A stretch of 64,000 bases of DNA from Aquipseudomonas alcaligenes NBRC 14159 (GCF_000467105.1 NZ_BATI01000012.1:62001-126000); one strand, 5' to 3'; positions 1 to 11,182 are shown, numbered from the stretch's first letter. Made by a program: numbers and translations. The notes: generated from the letters alone by a model not told the origin.

Positions 1-619
1 AGCCGATGCGGTTCTGCAGCGGAATGCGCTGGCGCTCGCCACCCTCGCGGATGCGCTCGACCACCAGTTCCTCGCTCACCGCGCCGGCCAGTTCGGCACC
101 GTGGTCGCGGGCCAGTACGGCGAGCAGCAGGTCGAGCACGGCCAGGCCGCCGCAGGCGCTGAGGCGATCGCGATCCCAGTCGAACAGATGGCTGGTGGCG
201 ATGACCTTGGGGAAGCGCTCGGTGAAGTCGTCCTGCCAGCGCCAGTGCACGGCGGCGCGATAGCCGTCGAGCAGGCCGAGCTGGGCCAGCGGGTAGACGC
301 CGGCGGACAGGCCGCCGATGGGGATACCGCCGCGCGCCAGCTGCTTAAGCGCCTGGGCCAGCGCCGGAGCGACCTGCGCCGGCGGCTCGTCGGCCAGCAC
401 GAACAGCTTGTGGCAGCCCTCCAGGCGCCCGGCCCAGGGCTCGCCCGGCAACTGCCAGGCGCCAGCCGCCGGCGCTTCGGCCTGGAGGAAGCGCAGTTCG
501 TAGGACACTTCCGGGTGAACGCGCTGCGCCACGCGCAGGGCCTCCTCGGCCAGGGCCAGGGTCATGGGCCTGGTTTCTGGCCAGATCAGGAAGGCAATGC
601 AGTGGGCAGTCGAAGTCAT
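1..619 (-). CDS. argR: ArgR, AraC-family arginine regulator (3' part beyond window edge)
   Basis: The reading frame starts at the ATG at 619 and stays open to base 1, so about 206 N-terminal residues are visible and the C-terminal AraC helix-turn-helix domain lies outside. The visible part is the GlxA/DJ-1-like ligand domain; the segment GGLSAGVYPLAQ is typical of this family's nucleophile-elbow region. It begins 16 bp after the aotP stop, the last place in the aotJQMOP-argR order known from P. aeruginosa, where ArgR activates arginine uptake and catabolism and represses biosynthesis. The identity rests on fold plus operon position; the DNA-binding domain cannot be checked here. Confidence 0.85.
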   Translation of the reverse strand, partial: MTSTAHCIAFLIWPETRPMTLALAEEALRVAQRVHPEVSYELRFLQAEAPAAGAWQLPGEPWAGRLEGCHKLFVLADEPPAQVAPALAQALKQLARGGIPIGGLSAGVYPLAQLGLLDGYRAAVHWRWQDDFTERFPKVIATSHLFDWDRDRLSACGGLAVLDLLLAVLARDHGAELAGAVSEELVVERIREGGERQRIPLQNRIG

Positions 620-635
620 GAGGGCAGTCTAGTGC

Positions 636-1400
636 TTACTTCAGGCTGCCGGAAAGGAACTGTTTCAGGCGATCGGACTGCGGGTTGGCCAGCACCTCTT
701 TCGGGCAGCCGGTTTCTTCCACCAGGCCCTTGTGCAGGAAGATCAGCTGGTTGGACACCTCGCGGGCGAAGCCCATCTCGTGGGTCACCACCACCATGGT
801 GCGGCCTTCCTGGGCCAGGTCCTGCATCACCTTGAGCACTTCGCCGACCAGTTCGGGGTCGAGCGCCGAGGTCGGCTCGTCGAACAGCATGACTTCCGGC
901 TCCATGGCCAGGGCACGGGCGATGGCCACGCGCTGCTGCTCACCACCGGACATATGGGCCGGATAGGCGTCCTTGCGGTGCGCCACCCCCACCTTGGCCA
1001 GGTAGTGCTCGGCCTTCTCGATGGCTTCCTTCTTCGGCACGCCGAGCACATGCACCGGCGCTTCGATCACGTTTTCCAGGGCGCTCATGTGCGACCACAG
1101 GTTGAAGTGCTGGAACACCATGGACAGGCGCGAGCGCATGCGCTGCAGCTGCTTGGCATCGACGGCCTTGAGCGCACCGTCCTTGTTGGCCACCAGCTTG
1201 AGTTCTTCGCCATTGAGCAGGATCTTGCCGCCATGCGGCTGCTCCAGCATGTTGATGCAGCGCAGGAAGGTGCTTTTGCCCGAGCCGCTGGAGCCGATGA
1301 TGCTGATCACGTCGCCAGCCTTGGCCGCCAGCGACACGCCCTTCAACACTTCGTGGCTTCCGTAGCGTTTGTGCAGATCCTGAACTTCGAGTTTGTACAT
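636..1400 (-). CDS. aotP: Arginine/ornithine ABC transporter ATP-binding protein AotP
   Basis: 254 residues, the usual size for an amino-acid (HisP/GlnQ-type) ABC ATPase. Walker [10 protein letters not shown] is at residues 36-44, the signature MSGGEQQR at 150-157 and Walker B VMLFDE at 170-175, followed by the D-loop SALD. It should energise the AotQ/AotM membrane pair on the cytoplasmic face. It lies 19 bp downstream of aotO and 16 bp upstream of argR, consistent with one transcript. All motifs are intact. Assignment to arginine/ornithine rather than another basic amino acid rests on the conserved gene order ending in argR. Confidence 0.92.
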   Translation of the reverse strand: MYKLEVQDLHKRYGSHEVLKGVSLAAKAGDVISIIGSSGSGKSTFLRCINMLEQPHGGKILLNGEELKLVANKDGALKAVDAKQLQRMRSRLSMVFQHFNLWSHMSALENVIEAPVHVLGVPKKEAIEKAEHYLAKVGVAHRKDAYPAHMSGGEQQRVAIARALAMEPEVMLFDEPTSALDPELVGEVLKVMQDLAQEGRTMVVVTHEMGFAREVSNQLIFLHKGLVEETGCPKEVLANPQSDRLKQFLSGSLK

Positions 1401-1419
1401 GGTTGGGCTCTCGTATGGC

Positions 1420-2532
1420 TCAGTCGCTCAGCAGGCGACCCTGGCGAATGGGTTGCTGACCGGCCACCTTGGCCAGCCAGAGTCCGGGTTGGGCGAAGCG
1501 CAGGCGCTCGCGCACATAGAGCACCCCGGCGGTCGAGGCACGCACGATGCTGTGGCGGTCCTCCAGCGGATCTATGACTTCGAACAGCGGGTCACCCACC
1601 TCGACACGGGCGCCGACCGGCTGCAGGAAGCTGACCACACCGGCATGCGGTGGGTAGGCGTATTCGGCGCCGGCAAACGGCGTGGGTGCGCAGGTCGGCG
1701 CCGGCGCGGCGGGCCAGGCACCGTCGATCAGCCCCTGCTCGGCGAGGAAGGCGAGAATGCTTTCGGCGCTGGCCTGGGCACGCTCGCGCTCGGTATCCAG
1801 CATGCCACCCAGCTCCACCGTGCTGGCCTGGCAGGCCAGCGGCACGGCAGCCTGCGGGAAGCGTCGCGCCAGGCGCAGCCAGGCCATCGAACAGGCCTCG
1901 TCGAAGGAACTGCCGCCGGTGTCCTCGGACACCAGCACGGCGCCAGCGCTCAGCCGCGCGCCCAGCGCGGCGAAGGTCTCGGCCTGCTGCGGAATCATGT
2001 ACAGGTGCACCACGGCGTCGAAGTCACAGTGCAGGTCGAGCACCAGGTCGGCATCGCAGGCATGGCGCAGCAGCAGGCGCTGCAGGCCCTGCAGCTCGGA
2101 ACCGGCTGGCGGCAGGGCATCCAGACCGGCACGCATGGCCTGGCGAATCAGCTCGACGTTGGCCTGGCTATCCGCCCCCAGGCGCCCTTCCAGCGTGGGC
2201 GCGATCAGCTCGGCGAGATCGACGAAGTCACGATTGAAATTCTTGCCGCTACCCAGCTCGAAACGCCCCTGGCTGGTGGCCTGGAGCATCTGACCGAGAC
2301 CGATGGGGTTGGCCACCGGCACCAGCTCGACCACGCCCGTAAGGCGCCCCTGCCCTTCCAGCTCGGCGAGGCGACGCTTGAGCTCGACGGCCACGCGCAT
2401 GCCCGGCAGCTCGTCGGCGTGCAGGCTGGCCTGGATATAGGCCTTGCGCGTACCGGCGCCGAAACGGAACACGCTCAGGGTGCGTTCGGTGCCGGGACAA
2501 CCCCAGGGCAGACGGTGATCGATGCGCTGCAT
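1420..2532 (-). CDS. aotO: AotO, succinylglutamate desuccinylase/aspartoacylase-family protein
   Basis: 370 residues of the zinc-carboxypeptidase-like AstE/ASPA family. Metal-ligand candidates are HADE (His38, Glu41) and His168 in DLHCD, and the substrate-arginine segment NFNRDF is near residue 98. The C-terminal part (about 290-370) looks like the lipoyl/biotinyl-like beta domain of this group ([13 protein letters not shown]). The gene sits between the permease gene aotM and the ATPase gene aotP, its position in P. aeruginosa, where it is reported to be dispensable for transport. The substrate is unknown; the context suggests an N-acylated or amidated arginine-related compound, which is inference. 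Confidence 0.85.
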   Translation of the reverse strand: MQRIDHRLPWGCPGTERTLSVFRFGAGTRKAYIQASLHADELPGMRVAVELKRRLAELEGQGRLTGVVELVPVANPIGLGQMLQATSQGRFELGSGKNFNRDFVDLAELIAPTLEGRLGADSQANVELIRQAMRAGLDALPPAGSELQGLQRLLLRHACDADLVLDLHCDFDAVVHLYMIPQQAETFAALGARLSAGAVLVSEDTGGSSFDEACSMAWLRLARRFPQAAVPLACQASTVELGGMLDTERERAQASAESILAFLAEQGLIDGAWPAAPAPTCAPTPFAGAEYAYPPHAGVVSFLQPVGARVEVGDPLFEVIDPLEDRHSIVRASTAGVLYVRERLRFAQPGLWLAKVAGQQPIRQGRLLSD

Positions 2533-2542
2533 GATCTCGACC

Positions 2543-3241
2543 TCAGTGCTTGCGCGGGGCCAGGTAGGCCAGGTAGCGGCGCTCGGCCAGCTTGAACAGG
2601 CGCACCAGGATCAGCGTCAGCAGCAGATAGAACACACCGGCGGTGATGTAGGCCTCGAACGACAGGTAGTACTGCGAGTTCACGGTCTTGGCCGCGCCGG
2701 TGATGTCGATCAGGGTCACCACCGATGCCAGGCTGGTGGTGTGCAGCATCATGATCACCTCGTTGCTGTACTGCGGCAGCGCACGGCGCAGCGCGGACGG
2801 CAGGAGGATGCGGCGATACAGCTTGGCGCGCGACATGCCCATGGCCTTGGCCGCCTCGATCTCGCCATAAGGCGTGGCCTTGAGGCTACCGGCGAGGATC
2901 TCGGCGCTGTAGGCGCTGGTGTTGATGGCGAACGCCAGGCAGGCACAGAAGGTGGCATTGGACAGGTAGGGCCACAGGGCGCTTTCGCGCACCACCTCGA
3001 ACTGAGCCATGCCGTAGTAAAGCAGGTACAGCTGCACCAGCATCGGCGTGCCACGGATCACGTAGGTATACAGCCAGGCCGGGAAGTTGATCGCCGGCTG
3101 CTTGGAAACCCGCATCAGCGCCAGCGGCACCGCCGCGAGCAGTCCCAGGGCCAGGGAGATGACCAGCAGCTTGAGGGTGACCAGCACACCGCCGAAGTAC
3201 AGCGGCAGGCTTTCCCACACCACGTTGTAGTCGAAAAGCAT
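2543..3241 (-). CDS. aotM: Arginine/ornithine ABC transporter permease AotM
   Basis: 232 residues, a HisM-type inner-membrane permease with about five hydrophobic segments and the EAA-loop consensus EIEAAKAMGMSRAKLYRRI facing the ATPase. The segment IRGTPMLVQLYLLYYG is characteristic of polar amino-acid permeases. It follows aotQ after 10 bp and precedes aotO by 10 bp. It would form the heterodimeric channel with AotQ. Confidence 0.93.
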   Translation of the reverse strand: MLFDYNVVWESLPLYFGGVLVTLKLLVISLALGLLAAVPLALMRVSKQPAINFPAWLYTYVIRGTPMLVQLYLLYYGMAQFEVVRESALWPYLSNATFCACLAFAINTSAYSAEILAGSLKATPYGEIEAAKAMGMSRAKLYRRILLPSALRRALPQYSNEVIMMLHTTSLASVVTLIDITGAAKTVNSQYYLSFEAYITAGVFYLLLTLILVRLFKLAERRYLAYLAPRKH

Positions 3242-3251
3242 GGTAAATCCC

Positions 3252-3941
3252 TCAGATCTCGGCCGTTTTCACGCCGACCGAATAGCGGCGTTCGAGGTAA
3301 CGCAGCACCAGCAGCGATACGCTGGTGATCGCCAGGTAGATGCCTGCGGCCAGCAGGATGTAGGTGAAGGGCTCGCGGGTCGCGTCACCGGCGCTCTTGG
3401 CGCGGGCCATCATGTCCTGCAGGCCGACCAGGGAAATCAAGGCGGTGGCCTTGATCAGCACCAGCCAGTTGTTGGTGAAGCCGGGAATGGCCAGACGGAT
3501 CATCTGCGGCACCAGGATGCGGAAGAACACCCGCAGCGGGCTCATGCCGTAGGCCAGACCGGCCTCGCCCTGACCCTTGGGGATGGCCATGAAGGCGCCG
3601 CGGAAGGTCTCGGACAGGTAGGCGCCATAGATGAAGCCCAGGGTACCGACACCGGCCACGAACGGATTGATGTCGACATAGCCCTCGTAGCCGGACAGCT
3701 CGAGGACGCGATTGAGCATTTCCTGGCCGCCGTAGAAGATCAGCAGGATCAGCACCAGATCGGGGATGCCGCGAATCACCGCAGCATAGGTTTCGCCCAG
3801 CAGGGCCAGCCACTTGACCGGCGACAGGCGGAAGGCCGCGCCGAGCAGACCGAGCGCGATGGCCACCGCCATCGACAGCAGAGCCAGCTGCACGGTGAGC
3901 CAGGTACCGTCGAGAATGGTCGAGCCGTAGCCGTTGAACAT
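3252..3941 (-). CDS. aotQ: Arginine/ornithine ABC transporter permease AotQ
   Basis: 229 residues, a HisQ-type permease. It has the N-terminal segment typical of the family, an IRGIPDLVLILLIFYGGQ stretch, and the EAA loop GEAGLAYGMSPLRVFFRI. It is the partner of AotM, which starts 10 bp downstream. It is separated from aotJ by 133 bp that contain a strong hairpin, which may set a lower expression level for the membrane components than for the binding protein. Confidence 0.93.
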   Translation of the reverse strand: MFNGYGSTILDGTWLTVQLALLSMAVAIALGLLGAAFRLSPVKWLALLGETYAAVIRGIPDLVLILLIFYGGQEMLNRVLELSGYEGYVDINPFVAGVGTLGFIYGAYLSETFRGAFMAIPKGQGEAGLAYGMSPLRVFFRILVPQMIRLAIPGFTNNWLVLIKATALISLVGLQDMMARAKSAGDATREPFTYILLAAGIYLAITSVSLLVLRYLERRYSVGVKTAEI

Positions 3942-4036
3942 GGAATCTATCCTCTGCAGACAGGAGGAGCGCTCTTGCTCAGAGCGAGGGGCGGAGGTGA
4001 GCCCGGCAGAGCGCTGCGCTCACCCGGCCCGACGTA

Positions 4037-4063
4037 CCACCCTCCCCGCTCCGGGGAGGGTGG
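4037..4063. repeat. Perfect 11-bp-stem hairpin between aotJ and aotQ
   Basis: Left arm CCACCCTCCCC (4037-4047), five-base loop, right arm GGGGAGGGTGG (4053-4063). There is no T-run on either side, so this is not a classical terminator. It resembles the CCCTCTCCC/GGGAGAGGG palindromes elsewhere in the window. Placed after the binding-protein gene in a transport operon, such hairpins often stabilise the upstream mRNA; that role is inferred. Confidence 0.7.
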
Positions 4064-4074
4064 CCGCAGCGGCG

Positions 4075-4851
4075 TTATTCGCCGTAGACGTTGAACTGGA
4101 AGTACTTGTCCTGCACTTCCTTGTACTTGCCGTTGGCGCGGATCGCCAGGATGGCGGCGCTGATCTTGTCGGCCAGGGCCTTGTCGCCCTTGCGCACGGC
4201 GATGCCGGCACCGTTACCGAAGTACTTCTCGTCGGTGTAGTCCGGGCCCACCAGGGCGAAGCCCTTGCCAGCGTCGGTTTTGAGGAAGCCGTCGTCGATG
4301 TTGACCACGTCGGCCAGGGTGGCATCCAGGCGGCCGGCGGTGAGGTCGAGGAAGATCTCGTTCTGCGAGCTGTAACGCACCACTTCCACGCCTGCCGGAG
4401 CAAACATTTCGGTGGCATAGCGGTCGTAGATGGAGGCACGCTGTACGCCGACCTTCTTGCCTTTCAGGTCAACCAGCGGGTCCTTGATCTCGGTACCGGC
4501 CTTCATCGCCAGTTTGGCGGGGGTGTGGTAGTACTTGCCGGTGAAGTCCACCGACTTCTTGCGCTCGTCGGTGATCGACAGCGACGACAGCACGGCGTCG
4601 AACTTGCGCACCTTGAGGGCCGGGATCAGGCCGTCGAACTCCTGCTCGATCCACTGGCACTTGACCTTCATCTCCTCGCACAGGGCGTTGCCGATGTCGT
4701 AGTCGAAGCCGGTGATGTTGCCTTCCGGAGTCTTGTAGGCGAACGGCGGGTAGGCCGCTTCGATACCGATACGCAGAGGTTTTTCTTCTGCCTGAACCAG
4801 CGCACTGAAAGCGGAAAGCGCCAGGGCGCCGAGAAGTACGATCTTCTTCAT
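4075..4851 (-). CDS. aotJ: Arginine/ornithine-binding periplasmic protein AotJ
   Basis: 258 residues from the ATG at 4851, which has a clear AAGGAG Shine-Dalgarno seven bases upstream; a longer in-frame opening upstream has no such site. The signal peptide is residues 1-22, with cleavage expected after VQA. The mature protein is an SBP family 3 (LAO/HisJ-type) solute-binding protein: RIGIEAAYPPFAYKT at the start, GFDYDIGNALCEEM, and the LSSLSITDERKK hinge segment. First gene of the aotJQMOP-argR operon, delivering arginine/ornithine to AotQMP. Confidence 0.93.
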   Translation of the reverse strand: MKKIVLLGALALSAFSALVQAEEKPLRIGIEAAYPPFAYKTPEGNITGFDYDIGNALCEEMKVKCQWIEQEFDGLIPALKVRKFDAVLSSLSITDERKKSVDFTGKYYHTPAKLAMKAGTEIKDPLVDLKGKKVGVQRASIYDRYATEMFAPAGVEVVRYSSQNEIFLDLTAGRLDATLADVVNIDDGFLKTDAGKGFALVGPDYTDEKYFGNGAGIAVRKGDKALADKISAAILAIRANGKYKEVQDKYFQFNVYGE

Positions 4852-4987
4852 CTTGTGCTCCTTCGAATGGGGTACAGCGATTGGCAGAATGAGGTTCGCC
4901 ATGGCCATGGGTGAATTGTAGAAAGTGTCACCGTCTTTGCCGCCACCGGGGGCGCCACAAGAGGGTTGGCCAAGTGGGCGGCATTCT

Positions 4988-5008
4988 ATCGACCAGGGGT
5001 GGGTCGAT
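4988..5008. promoter_or_regulatory. 21-bp palindrome ATCGACC-N7-GGTCGAT upstream of aotJ
   Basis: Perfect seven-base inverted repeat with a seven-base spacer, lying between the ArgR-like site and the putative -10 of aotJ. The symmetry suggests an operator for a dimeric regulator; the regulator is unknown. Confidence 0.45.
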
Positions 5009-5009
5009 A

Positions 5010-5025
5010 TTTCTTCAAAGCGACA
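5010..5025 (-). promoter_or_regulatory. Candidate ArgR binding half-site upstream of aotJ
   Basis: On the minus strand the sequence is TGTCGC, eight bases, then AA. This matches the TGTCGC-N8-AA half-site described for Pseudomonas ArgR. It lies about 170 bp before the aotJ start and about 20 bp before a TAGAAT -10-like element, a placement that fits activation. A second half-site is degenerate (TGTGCT at 5043-5038). Confidence 0.55.
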
Positions 5026-5259
5026 ACAAATTACAGAAGCACAGGGCGAGCGCGGAGCGCGTATTGACAGGCCAGCCAAAAGATGACCAAGGGGACACAA
5101 ACCAAACCTTTAGACACAGCAATAAGCAGGCCATAAAACACAAACACCCTATTCCACAGGGCCTGCAGCCCCGCACCCGCATCCAATCATGCACGCATGC
5201 GGGGCATGACGTTCCCCGCCCACCCCAAAAGTGGGCGAGGTGTTACTCGACGCTGTTAC

Positions 5260-6624
5260 TCACAGCTCGAATTCCTGCCCCTGCAGCGGCACGCACACCG
5301 ACCAGCCAAGCTCGCGCTGGATGCGCTCGCGCAGCGCCTCGGAGGCATCCGCCTCGCCGTGCACCACGAAAACCCGCCGCGGCGCGCGCTGGAAGCCGGA
5401 CAGCCAGCGCATCAGCTCGTCGCTGTCGGCATGCGCCGACAGCATCGGCAGCTCGGCGATCTCCGCGTTGATCGGCAGCCACTGGCCATAGATCTTGGTC
5501 TCCCGCGCCCCTTCCAGCAGCTTGCGCCCGCGCGTGCCGGCGGCCTGGTAGCCGGAGAACAGCAAGGTGTTGCGGTGATCCGGACCGAACGCAGCGATGT
5601 GGTGCAGCACGCGCCCCCCGGTGGCCATGCCGCTGGCCGAGATGATCACCTTCGGGTAGCGGTTGGCCGACAACGCCTTGGACTCCTCGACATCGCGCAC
5701 ATAGGTGACCGAGTCGCAGGCCGCCTCGCAGTCCTGCCGGCCCAGACGGTGCTCCTTGGGGTAGCGCTGCAACAGTTCGCTGGCACTGGTGGCCATGGGG
5801 CTGTCGAGATAGACCGGCAGGTTGTGCAGCCGACCACTGCGGCGCAGCTGCCAGAGACTGTGAATCAGCGATTGCGCACGGCCCACGGCGAAGGCCGGGA
5901 TCACCACCGTACCGCCGCGCTGCACGGTGCGCTTGATCACCTCTTCGAGCGCATCCAGCGGATCGGTGGTGTCGTGATGACGGTTGCCGTAGGTCGACTC
6001 GATCACCACGTAGTCCGCCTCCGGCACACTCTCGGGATCGTGCATGACCGGATCGTCATAACGCCCCAGGTCGCCGGAGAACAGGATGCGCCGACCACCG
6101 ATGTCGATCTGCGCGGTGGACGCGCCGAGAATATGCCCGGCGCGGCGCAGCAGCAGGCGGCCATCCCCCGGCAGCGCCACTTCCTCATGCAGCGCCGCCG
6201 GTTTGAACAGCGCCATGGTCCGGTCGATATCGGCGACGCGATAGAGCGGCAGGGCCGGCGAGTGCTTGGAGAAGCCCTTGCGGTTGGCCAGCTCGGCGTC
6301 CTTCTCCTGCAGGAAGGCGCTGTCACGCAGAATCAGCTCAGCCACGTCGCGGGTCGCACTGCTGCAGTGGATGCGCCCGGAAAAGCCATCCAGCACCAGC
6401 CGCGGCAGGTAGCCGCAATGGTCCAGGTGAGCATGGGTCAGCACCACCGCATCGATGTCGCCGGGACTGATCGGCAAGCGCTGCCAGTTCAACTCGCGCA
6501 GGTTCTTCAGCCCCTGGAACAGCCCGCAGTCGATCAGCAGGCGGGTATCGCCACAGGTCAGCAGGTGTTTGGAGCCGGTTACGGTACCGGCACCACCCAG
6601 GCTGGTCAGAGAAAGCTTGGCCAT
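5260..6624 (-). CDS. MBL-fold RNA-processing exonuclease (beta-CASP / RNA-specificity family)
   Basis: 454 residues from the ATG at 6624, whose A overlaps the TGA of the upstream phosphoketolase-family gene, suggesting translational coupling. The metallo-beta-lactamase core has HAHLDH at 64-69 and a downstream SGDLGRYDDPV motif. The middle is a beta-CASP region (VVIPAFAVGRAQ), and the C-terminal RNA-specificity domain (SAHADSDEL, FVVHGE) matches the YSH1/CPSF73-like bacterial family. Predicted cytoplasmic zinc ribonuclease or exonuclease. Its coupling to a phosphoketolase-like gene suggests a link between RNA turnover and ribose-phosphate catabolism; that link is inference. Confidence 0.85.
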   Translation of the reverse strand: MAKLSLTSLGGAGTVTGSKHLLTCGDTRLLIDCGLFQGLKNLRELNWQRLPISPGDIDAVVLTHAHLDHCGYLPRLVLDGFSGRIHCSSATRDVAELILRDSAFLQEKDAELANRKGFSKHSPALPLYRVADIDRTMALFKPAALHEEVALPGDGRLLLRRAGHILGASTAQIDIGGRRILFSGDLGRYDDPVMHDPESVPEADYVVIESTYGNRHHDTTDPLDALEEVIKRTVQRGGTVVIPAFAVGRAQSLIHSLWQLRRSGRLHNLPVYLDSPMATSASELLQRYPKEHRLGRQDCEAACDSVTYVRDVEESKALSANRYPKVIISASGMATGGRVLHHIAAFGPDHRNTLLFSGYQAAGTRGRKLLEGARETKIYGQWLPINAEIAELPMLSAHADSDELMRWLSGFQRAPRRVFVVHGEADASEALRERIQRELGWSVCVPLQGQEFEL

Positions 6625-9011
6625 CAGATTTTCCTTTCGAGATTGGCAATATGCAGATCGGCGGCCCGCCCCTGGCCCTGGATGGCCAAGCGCTGGGGCT
6701 CGTCGAGCAGACTGGACAGCGGGCGACCACTGAGCGCGGCCACGGCCTCGACCACGTGGGCCCAGGTGCAGCGGTTGGCGAACAGCATGCCGTCGACGTC
6801 CAGCGTACCGCCACGGTTGATGTAGCCCAGGGCACGCGTGCGTTCGACGCCACCATCGAGGCGGCGCAACACCCCCAGCATCGGCTCGGGACGAGTGTGA
6901 CACAGCAGCACGCGCGGCAGGTGGCGCGGGAACAGCGCCTGCAGGCGGGCGTCATCCAGCACGAAGGCAGCCTCCAGCTCATCGCGCGGGCTGCGCAGGC
7001 GCCCCGGTTCGATGATCAGAGTGACGCAGCTGCGGCAGCCGCGCGCGGCCAGTTCGGCGTGGGCCAGCAGCGCCTGTTCCAGTTGATAGGCGCCGATGGC
7101 CACCAGTTGCACCTCGGCGTCGGCAGGGTCGCCGCGCAGGTGCAACGCGCCCTGCTGCAGCAGCTGGCGACAGGCCTCGGCATCCAGCTGACCGGCCACC
7201 TCGCGTTTCGACACCACCAGGCAGCCGAGCTGGCCTCGCTCGCCATAGAGCGCCTGCAGGGCGGCCTGGGCGCTATTGGCGTCGACCGGGAACAGCACCC
7301 GCGTGGTGTCGGCCATTTCGCCGAGCAGCGCTTCGCCGATGGTCGGGTCCTGGTGCGATTGCTCGTTCTTGGCGTTCTCCCAGGTGTGCGACGTCACGAT
7401 CAGGGGCACGGCAAGCCAGCCCGGCGCCTGGCCGAGCAGTTTCTGGTGGCGGGCAAAGATCGCCTCCTGGCGCAGCAGGCCGAGCATCTTCACGGCGAAC
7501 GCCTCGTAGCTGACGATCAGGTTCAGCCCGCCCTTGTTGCCCAGTGCCGCCGCCGCGACGGCCTCTTCGTTGAGCGCGGTGATCACCGCGCCGTGCAGGT
7601 CCTCAGCCACGCCAGGCTCCGGCGCGTTGACCCGGTGACGCAGCAGCGCCAGGGTCTCGCCCATCTTGTTGCTGGCCAGCTCGTCGGGGTTGCCGACCCG
7701 CACGCGCAACTGCGGGTTGGCCCGTACCAGCTCGACGAACCAGCGATCCAGCGCGCTCATCGCGCTGCCGTGCGTGCCAGGCGCCTGCCAGTGCGGCGGC
7801 GGCAACTGCGCCGGCACCGGGTGGCGGTGCGCCATCGGGTGCTGGCTTTCGCGCGCCCGCGCCACGCGCTCATGGTTGTTGAGGCAGGCGACGGCGGCCT
7901 CCAGCTCGGCCGGCGGCACATGCAACGCCCGCGCTGCCGTATTGAACAGCTGGCGAGCCCGCACATCGCTGTGCGGGTTGCCCGCCAGCGGCAGGTTGTG
8001 CGCCGCATTGCTGCCGGCTCCGGGAAAACCGAAGCCCTTCTCGGTAACGGCAATCACGTAGGGCAGCGGTGCCGGGTAGCGGCGCTGCGCGTCGGCGGCG
8101 AAGGCCTGCAGGCGCGCCTCGGCTTCGAGGATGGCCCAGGCGATCGCCGCCGGATCGCGGCCGTCGATGATCAGCGGATCGAAACCATTGAGGCGCAGGT
8201 CCTCGGCCATCCAGGCCGCACCGCCCTGCTGCACGATCTGCGTGCGCTGCTCGATGCGCCGACCATTGAGAATCATCACCGGCACCGCCAGCCCGCAATC
8301 CTCGGCCCGCCACCAGCGTGGCGCCCAATCCGAACCGCGCTGCTCCTCGAAGGCGCCATCACTGAGAAAGGCCACCAGGCGCTCGCCCGGCAACGGCATG
8401 TGCACGTACTGCAGGCCAGCGAAGCCGAGGTAGCCACCCTCGCACACCGCACCGGCCGTGTGCGGCCCGGCATGACTGCCGAGCGGCACGGCCGGCATGC
8501 CCTGGGCATCGATGGCGTAGGAGTAGAAATCGCCGATCAGCCTGGCCAGCCCGGCCGTACTGCGGTCATAGCGGCCCTGCTGGGTCGGCGACAGGTCGCC
8601 GGTCAGGGTGTTGATCGCCTCGATGGCTGCCACGCAGTGGCCCTGCCCCATCAGCCAGCCACGGGTGGTCGCACTTAGGGCATTGGCCAGGAGGTAGCCG
8701 ACGAAGGCCGGCACCATGTTCAGCGAACCGCCGGTGTGCCCTTCGGGAACGACCTTGAAGTCCTCGGCAGCCAGTTCCCTGCCGTCGAGGTCGATGCGCC
8801 GCGCATAGGTCATGTGCGCCACCAGGCTCAGGGCCATGCTGGTCAGCCGGTCGGCACTGCGCAGCAGCTCCAGCCCCTGCGCCTGGTCGGCCAGGCGGCC
8901 GGCGGCGACCAGTCGCGCAATCAGGTCGCGCACGCGCTCGATGGTTTGCGGCTGACGGCACAGCGGCCCCCATCCGGAGCACCAGTCACCCCACATCTCG
9001 GTATCGTTCAT
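6624..9011 (-). CDS. Phosphoketolase-family ThDP enzyme (XFP-like)
   Basis: 795 residues, the normal phosphoketolase length. Family blocks are recognisable: GHTGGS at 92-96 and GQGH at 122-125, a ThDP site with SDG at 217-219 and ILNGRR at 247-252, then VSYEAF, TSHTWENAKNEQSHQDP and RVLFPVDANS in the C-terminal half. Compared with typical XFP, GDG is SDG and the usual RQDHNG after TSHTW is ENAKNE, so this is a divergent subgroup. It may cleave xylulose-5-P to acetyl-P plus glyceraldehyde-3-P; some databases label such paralogues xylulose-5-phosphate 3-epimerase. GGAGG lies before the ATG. It sits 145 bp beyond acsA. Confidence 0.75.
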   Translation of the reverse strand: MNDTEMWGDWCSGWGPLCRQPQTIERVRDLIARLVAAGRLADQAQGLELLRSADRLTSMALSLVAHMTYARRIDLDGRELAAEDFKVVPEGHTGGSLNMVPAFVGYLLANALSATTRGWLMGQGHCVAAIEAINTLTGDLSPTQQGRYDRSTAGLARLIGDFYSYAIDAQGMPAVPLGSHAGPHTAGAVCEGGYLGFAGLQYVHMPLPGERLVAFLSDGAFEEQRGSDWAPRWWRAEDCGLAVPVMILNGRRIEQRTQIVQQGGAAWMAEDLRLNGFDPLIIDGRDPAAIAWAILEAEARLQAFAADAQRRYPAPLPYVIAVTEKGFGFPGAGSNAAHNLPLAGNPHSDVRARQLFNTAARALHVPPAELEAAVACLNNHERVARARESQHPMAHRHPVPAQLPPPHWQAPGTHGSAMSALDRWFVELVRANPQLRVRVGNPDELASNKMGETLALLRHRVNAPEPGVAEDLHGAVITALNEEAVAAAALGNKGGLNLIVSYEAFAVKMLGLLRQEAIFARHQKLLGQAPGWLAVPLIVTSHTWENAKNEQSHQDPTIGEALLGEMADTTRVLFPVDANSAQAALQALYGERGQLGCLVVSKREVAGQLDAEACRQLLQQGALHLRGDPADAEVQLVAIGAYQLEQALLAHAELAARGCRSCVTLIIEPGRLRSPRDELEAAFVLDDARLQALFPRHLPRVLLCHTRPEPMLGVLRRLDGGVERTRALGYINRGGTLDVDGMLFANRCTWAHVVEAVAALSGRPLSSLLDEPQRLAIQGQGRAADLHIANLERKI

Positions 9012-9103
9012 CTGACCTCCTCATCCGTGCTTGCCTGCATTGTCGGCGCTAGACGCCGGCAATGCACTGCCTCGTGTCAATGAACCCTTCCACCGCCTCC
9101 CAG

Positions 9104-9132
9104 AAACGACAAACCCCGGCTTGTGGCCGGGG
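9104..9132 (-). terminator. Rho-independent terminator of acsA
   Basis: Stem CCCCGGC (9114-9120) / GCCGGGG (9126-9132) with a five-base loop. Read on the minus strand it is followed by TTTGTCGTTT and lies 24 bp past the acsA stop. It separates acsA from the phosphoketolase-like gene. Confidence 0.8.
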
Positions 9133-9155
9133 TCGTGCGCCTTGCGGGGCTGCCG

Positions 9156-11111
<1,956 letters not shown>

Positions 11112-11182
11112 GGCGGATACCTCAAAGGGCGGTTGTTTTTGTATGGTTCCTTTTGTATCCCCCGACACCCTGTGGGGCCATT

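Larger units (their letters stand above)
4852..5259. other. Intergenic region holding the aot operon control sequences
   Basis: About 400 bp without a gene, noticeably less GC-rich near 5020-5170. It contains an ArgR-like site, a 21-bp palindrome and a TAGAAT -10-like hexamer (4988-4983, minus strand) upstream of aotJ. At 5217-5237 it holds a seven-base-stem hairpin (CGCCCAC/GTGGGCG) just past the metallo-beta-lactamase gene stop, without a T-run. Confidence 0.6.
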
